Shown here piece after piece: positions 61,323-64,000 of a stretch of 64,000 nt of DNA. This stretch comes from Methyloterricola oryzae (GTDB lineage: Bacteria; Pseudomonadota; Gammaproteobacteria; Methylococcales; Methylococcaceae). How positions within the stretch are numbered: position 1 is the first letter of the stretch; each line of letters begins with the position of its first letter. Position numbers and translations under genes: made by a program. Where the stretch lies: the NCBI RefSeq assembly GCF_000934725.1, contig NZ_JYNS01000005.1, forward strand, positions 186,001 through 250,000, read 5' to 3'. The notes beneath the pieces were generated by a model that had not been told where the DNA came from, searched no databases, and saw only the letters and a list, made by a program, of their open reading frames with translations.

Positions 61323-62183
61323 TCAGCGGGGTATTTCGAATCTTTCTTTGGATGAGTCCTGCAGTCCAATCAGCCCCAGAAACACCAGGTTTCGTTCAAG
61401 TTCACTCGGGTCGATTGACGTCAGTGCATGATCCGGAACGTGGTCCAGCACCTTTTCAGCGATGGCTAGGACATCGTTGACTTCGGCAGCCATTTCAATG
61501 TTGGCCAGAATCAGAGCGCTCAGGTGATCGCTGGTCATCGGTTGACTTCCGTTCTGCGTCCGGATGAAGGTGCATTGTGGGACAACGGCCAGCGGCAGTC
61601 CTGTTACGAACAGTCGAACTTCATCTTCCCAGTGACGCGCGACGGATTTCCTCGTCGAGTCCACACGAGAAGAAAATGTGGCTAACCTGGGCATCTCCAA
61701 ATCGATGGTCGCGCGCCGGATGCCCCATTTGGCCGCAGCGACCAAGAGTGCGCCTTCAACGGGGTCCCCAATCAAATCGACATATTTGCGCCCTTCAACG
61801 AGTTCGGCGTCGTTGCAGGCTGCGGCTGCCCAAAGCACCGCGAACAGAACTGGATCGTCCCGCTGGTCGCGCCCGTCACGTAAAAACCCCCCAATCGGCC
61901 GACGAGCTTCGCCTGTGACCTCAAAGGAATGTTCAAAGGTAACTATTTTCCTAACTGTCAAAACTTTGGCTATGCCGGGATCTCCGGTCTGACGGCTATT
62001 CAAATCATCCTCTGGTACAAACGCGTTATCCGATCTCTCGCCATTGATCAACCAATTGAGGCCCCAAAGCAGCATGAGGCATGTCACAGCGAGCACGCCT
62101 CGTTTCATAGAAGCCGGTTCCGACAAGACGGCGATTGAAACGGGCTCGAAAAGCAGGCTCAGCCAATCGTCAATCCAGTTCAT
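61323..62183 (-). pseudogene. P-type cation ATPase remnant (nucleotide-binding domain only)
   Basis: A 286-residue frame. Residues about 75-285 match the N domain of calcium/cation P-type ATPases (LTVRKIVTFEHSFEVTGEARRPIGGFL, LIGDPVEGALLVAAAKWG, ELERNLVFLGLIGLQDS). The phosphorylation motif DKTGTLT, hinge and most membrane helices are missing. The N-terminal 70 residues have one hydrophobic segment. It cannot be a working pump; either a decayed gene or a reused ATP-binding fragment. Confidence 0.72.
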
Positions 62184-62393
62184 GAAACCCTCAGGACTCG
62201 AAATTCAATGGTGACTTAGCACGAGCGACCGATGGGACATGAGCACGGGGGCGTAACCCTGAGTAACGTTTTGGCCATCCCAGAGCCTGGGCGGCGTCGG
62301 GTTGCCTTGGATCATCGACAAGGGGAGAGCGGCGAAGAAGCCGCTTTTATCGATGCCACAACCCTTCATAACGCCGCCGGTCCGTGCTTTAGA

Positions 62394-62753
62394 TTACTTG
62401 GCCATTGCCGCCATTTGTCGATGCATCTTCGCCATTTCCTGGTTTGCCTTAGCCACCTTTTCATAGGAGTTGATGAGCGCCTCGCAGTGTTCCTCGAATG
62501 TCTCAGCCGATTTTCCGTACAAGTAGCTATGCTGCTTATACTGCTCCAGGGTCTTCTTGTGCTCATCCACCTTGGCCTCGGCAGCCTTCGCGGCCTCCTC
62601 GTAATGTTCAGCCAGCGCCTTGTGGTCCGTTGCCGTTTTGGCATTCTGAATGGCCGCCGTCATGTCCATGGGATGGGGATTCGGCTGAGCGCAGCCTGCC
62701 AGTAGCCCCAAGGATAAGGAAGCGATCAGTAATACTTTGGTGACGTCGTTCAT
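62394..62753 (-). CDS. Small coiled-coil lipoprotein of the metal-efflux cluster
   Basis: A 119-residue lipoprotein (lipobox LLAGC) whose mature part is almost entirely helical and charged (EHYEEAAKAAEAKVDEHKKTLEQYKQHSYLYGKSAETFEEHCEALINSYEKVAKANQEMAKMH). It is rich in Lys, Glu and His, with several Met near the end. A periplasmic metal-binding or structural role is possible (inference). GAGGTG precedes the ATG at 62753. It lies directly downstream of cusA. The 210 bases after its stop hold no gene. Confidence 0.65.
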   Translation of the reverse strand: MNDVTKVLLIASLSLGLLAGCAQPNPHPMDMTAAIQNAKTATDHKALAEHYEEAAKAAEAKVDEHKKTLEQYKQHSYLYGKSAETFEEHCEALINSYEKVAKANQEMAKMHRQMAAMAK

Positions 62754-62835
62754 GGCACACCTCGATGATGTAGGTTGAATGGCCGATGGATCTTGCGACT
62801 GCAGTGTTTTCCGTCGATAGCCTCCTACGGTTGGT

Positions 62836-64000
62836 TTAGCGTTGAGTTGGTTGAATGGCATAACCCTTGACCAGGGCATAGATCGCCGGAATCACGATCA
62901 GCGTGAGCAGGGTCGACGAGACCATGCCGCCCACCATGGGCGCGGCGATGCGGCGCATCACCTCGGATCCCGTCCCCGTACCCCACATAATGGGCAGCAG
63001 GCCCGCCATGATGGCCACCACGGTCATCATCTTGGGCCTAACCCGCTCAACCGCCCCTTCCTGTATGGCGGCGTAGAGGTCGGCCATGGTCAACTCGCAT
63101 CCTTCCGCTTGCGCGAGCGAACGGGATTTTTCCAGGGCATGGTCCAAATAGATCAGCATGACCACGCCCGTCTCCGCCGCCACGCCGGCCAGGGCGATGA
63201 ACCCAATAATGACCGCCACACTCAGGTTGTAACCCAGCCACACCATCAACCAGATACCTCCCACCAAGGCAAAGGGCAGCGAGAGCATGACGATCAGGGT
63301 TTCAGCGATGCGCTGGAAGTTCAGGTAAAGCAACAGAAAGATGGTTACCAGAGTCATCGGCACCACGATCTTCAGCTTGGCCTTGGCCCGTTCCATGTAC
63401 TCGAACTGGCCGCTCCAGGTGGCGTAGTAGCCGGGAGGAAATTTCACCTGGTCCTGCACGGCCTGGCGGGCATCGTCCACATATCCACCGATGTCGCGGC
63501 CGCGGATGTCGATGAAGATGTAGGCGGACAGCAAGGCGTTCTCGGTGCGGATGACGGGCGGCCCCTTGCCCAGTCCGACGCTGGCCAACTGCCCGATGGG
63601 GATCATGGCGCCGGAGGGAACAGGCACCAGCACCTGGGTGGCAATGGCATCGGGCGAGTCGCGCAGTTCACGGGGATAGCGCACAATGACGCCGTAGCGC
63701 TCCCGCCCTTCCACGGTGGTTGTGACGGTCTCGCCGCCCAAGGCGGTTCCGATGACGTCCTGCAGATCGCCCACGCTCAGGCCATAGCGCGCCAGGGCCA
63801 GCCGGTCCGGCTCGATGGTGAGGTAGTAGCCTCCCGTAATCCGTTCCGCATAGGCGCTGCTAGTGCCGGGGACGCTCTTGACCGTCGCTTCGACCTCTTT
63901 CGCCAGCCGCTCGATCTCGTCCAGATCCTTGCCGAACACCTTGACACCAATGGGTGTGCGAATGCCGGTGGAAAGCATGTCGATGCGGGCCTTGATGGGC
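62836..64000 (-). CDS. cusA: CusA/CzcA-type RND metal efflux transporter, 5' part outside window
   Basis: C-terminal 388 residues of a heavy-metal RND permease; the frame runs off the right edge (gene start lies beyond). Visible: periplasmic porter part (GIRTPIGVKVFGKDLDEIERLAKEV, ERITGGYYLTIEPDRLALARYGLSVGDLQDVIGTALGGETV), then transmembrane helices with VVPMTLVTIFLLLYLNF and the proton-relay helix region. TEGTG-type pieces follow (RVRPKMMTVVAIMAGLLPIMWGTGTGSEVMRRIAAPMVGG). The sequence type is that of Cu/Ag (Cus) pumps rather than Co/Zn/Cd, but substrate is not provable here. Confidence 0.92.
   Translation of the reverse strand, partial: PIKARIDMLSTGIRTPIGVKVFGKDLDEIERLAKEVEATVKSVPGTSSAYAERITGGYYLTIEPDRLALARYGLSVGDLQDVIGTALGGETVTTTVEGRERYGVIVRYPRELRDSPDAIATQVLVPVPSGAMIPIGQLASVGLGKGPPVIRTENALLSAYIFIDIRGRDIGGYVDDARQAVQDQVKFPPGYYATWSGQFEYMERAKAKLKIVVPMTLVTIFLLLYLNFQRIAETLIVMLSLPFALVGGIWLMVWLGYNLSVAVIIGFIALAGVAAETGVVMLIYLDHALEKSRSLAQAEGCELTMADLYAAIQEGAVERVRPKMMTVVAIMAGLLPIMWGTGTGSEVMRRIAAPMVGGMVSSTLLTLIVIPAIYALVKGYAIQPTQR

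Noticed and set aside
62232-62705. 157-codon plus-strand frame over the small lipoprotein gene
   Set aside because: Antisense to a lipoprotein gene with signal, lipobox and ribosome site; no features of its own.

Overview
The window looks like a GC-rich gammaproteobacterial chromosome (inference from gene content). Supporting this are a complete type II secretion operon in the order gspE-F-G-H-I-J-K-L-M-N-D as in Xanthomonas xps, the rpsU-yqeY-dnaG-rpoD macromolecular synthesis operon divergent from tsaD, and a proteobacterial tRNA-Ile2(CAU). No rRNA or CRISPR is present, and I cannot name a genus.

Chromosomal part, 1-27,491. It starts inside an EAL-domain gene, followed by the secretion operon (965-11885), kup, a secreted amidohydrolase, a frameshifted AraC-type regulator, and a compact ba3-like oxidase operon (small subunit, subunits II and I, a dihaem cytochrome c4, a small lipoprotein). 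Then come gpx-folK-folB (minus strand), plsY, tsaD, and rpsU-yqeY-dnaG-rpoD. The segment ends at tRNA-Ile2.

Mobile part, from 27,491 to the right edge. This is an integrating conjugative element of the PFGI-1 type, entered at the tRNA 3' end. It carries an integrase and excisionase, a divergent S24-type repressor, parA/parB, DUF2857, PFL_4669, ssb, a HerA-like ATPase and a muramidase/DUF3262 fusion. Next is a DNA-processing module (RepA-like protein, STY4534/DUF3577, DUF3275, DUF6876, RadC, DUF932, DUF6094 methylase, SNF2 helicase). The transfer module follows (PilL, PFL_4693, lytic transglycosylase, PFL_4695, TraD, TIGR03747). An opposite-strand Cus/Czc-type metal-efflux cargo (TolC, a P-type ATPase remnant, a small lipoprotein, the CusA C-terminus) runs off the right edge.

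The most striking signal lies between 39.5 and 48.3 kb. Six intergenic leaders carry the same structured RNA-like element: hairpin P1, hairpin P2 whose loop pairs with a downstream strand, and a branched CCTGC/GCAGG stem. The pairings covary between copies. Several copies follow a terminator whose pyrimidine tract can pair with a downstream purine tract, and several precede a terminator-like hairpin just before the start codon. They sit 5' of repA, DUF3577, DUF6876, radC, DUF932 and the helicase. This looks like a shared cis-regulatory RNA for the element's DNA-handling genes. It may correspond to the published radC RNA motif, which I cannot check here.

Between the RepA-like gene and the DUF3577 gene lie four iteron-like 11-mers in two pairs, each pair at 22-bp spacing, around a DnaA-box-like site. 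This is a candidate origin that would let the excised element replicate. The methylase gene is broken by a single amber codon just before its catalytic NPPY motif.
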